A stretch of DNA of 34,251 bases, taken from assembly GCA_013815795.1 (NCBI GenBank), contig JACDFK010000005.1:1-34251 (forward strand), written 5' to 3'. The notes under the pieces are model-generated. The model saw nothing but the letters and a program-made list of their open reading frames with translations. It was not told where the DNA came from and searched no databases. Within the stretch, counting starts at the first letter, position 1. Each line of letters begins with the position of its first letter. The DNA is from Candidatus Babelota bacterium (GTDB lineage Bacteria > Babelota > Babeliae > Babelales > Babelaceae). The translations under genes and the position numbers were made by a program. Below are positions 34,166 through 34,251 of the stretch, piece after piece.

Positions 34166-34251
34166 TAAAAGAGGTATAGCAATTTACCTATGAATAAAGA
34201 TGGTGCGAAAAGCATGCTCTGCTGCCTCATAGAGATTTCGCTTGCAGCTGG

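Noticed and set aside
34188-34251. Short open frames at the right edge on both strands (plus-strand ATG near 34190; minus-strand frame ending near 34187)
   Set aside because: About 20 codons each, no ribosome binding site and no recognisable motif; too little to call a partial gene.
1-34251. tRNA, rRNA, CRISPR array or riboswitch
   Set aside because: A scan for T-loop type motifs (GGTTCGAATCC-like), regular short repeats and leader structures gave no convincing candidate.

Overview
The window is AT-rich bacterial chromosome. It mixes ordinary housekeeping genes with a set of eukaryote-like proteins: RING-type zinc modules and seven-bladed WD40 propellers carrying bacterial signal peptides. 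The tRNA-guanine transglycosylase also looks like the queuine-using type. This mix suits an obligate intracellular, protist-associated bacterium. My best guess is candidate phylum Dependentiae (TM6), or another chlamydia-like intracellular lineage; this is inferred from protein style, not from a marker gene. No rRNA, tRNA or CRISPR array was seen.

Layout. 1-160: start of an IS982-type transposase cut by the window edge, followed by about 850 bases without a gene. 1007-2616 (-): a DJ-1/PfpI protein and two overlapping frames that together look like the C-terminal third of ComEC. 2700-4565 (+): transketolase. 4863-5777 (+): an unrecognised secreted or membrane protein. 5850-6686 (-): an alpha/beta-hydrolase whose last codons form the terminator of its convergent neighbour. 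6799-8229 (+): an NfeD-stomatin operon. 8430-12303 (+): three RING-WD40 family genes (one short, one short and degenerate, one full length), with duplicated fragments of the stomatin 3' end between the first two. 12399-17406 (-): dnaG-rpoD-CNNM operon. 17894-19718 (+): a fourth RING-WD40 gene split by a frame change. 20006-20681 (-): a HigBA-like toxin-antitoxin pair with a frameshifted toxin. 20823-23488 (-): mnmG-lgt. 23736-24179 (-): a small secreted protein. 24584-25672 (+): mraY. 25827-27143 (-): an amino-acid permease. 27436-30006 (-): queuine/preQ transporter, tgt and an RNA methyltransferase in one overlapping operon. 30625-34040 (-): two close WD40 paralogues with duplicated promoters, flanking a WD40 fragment joined to a glycosyltransferase fragment.

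The most interesting content is the RING-WD40 family. Three members keep all eight RING ligands with identical spacing, including an unusual ten-residue gap before the histidine. The two members with complete propellers end in CCIQ and CCMQ, which fit the eukaryotic CaaX prenylation signal. A testable model is a set of exported ubiquitin-ligase effectors that the host would lipidate and so bring to its membranes. Secretion, ligase activity and prenylation are all inferred. The tgt-transporter pair suggests a second host dependency: salvage of queuine rather than de novo queuosine synthesis.

Several loci are decaying or duplicated (a split ComEC, a split RING-WD40 gene, a frameshifted toxin, the stomatin 3' fragments, the glycosyltransferase/WD40 chimera), so this is a recombining accessory landscape threaded between core genes.
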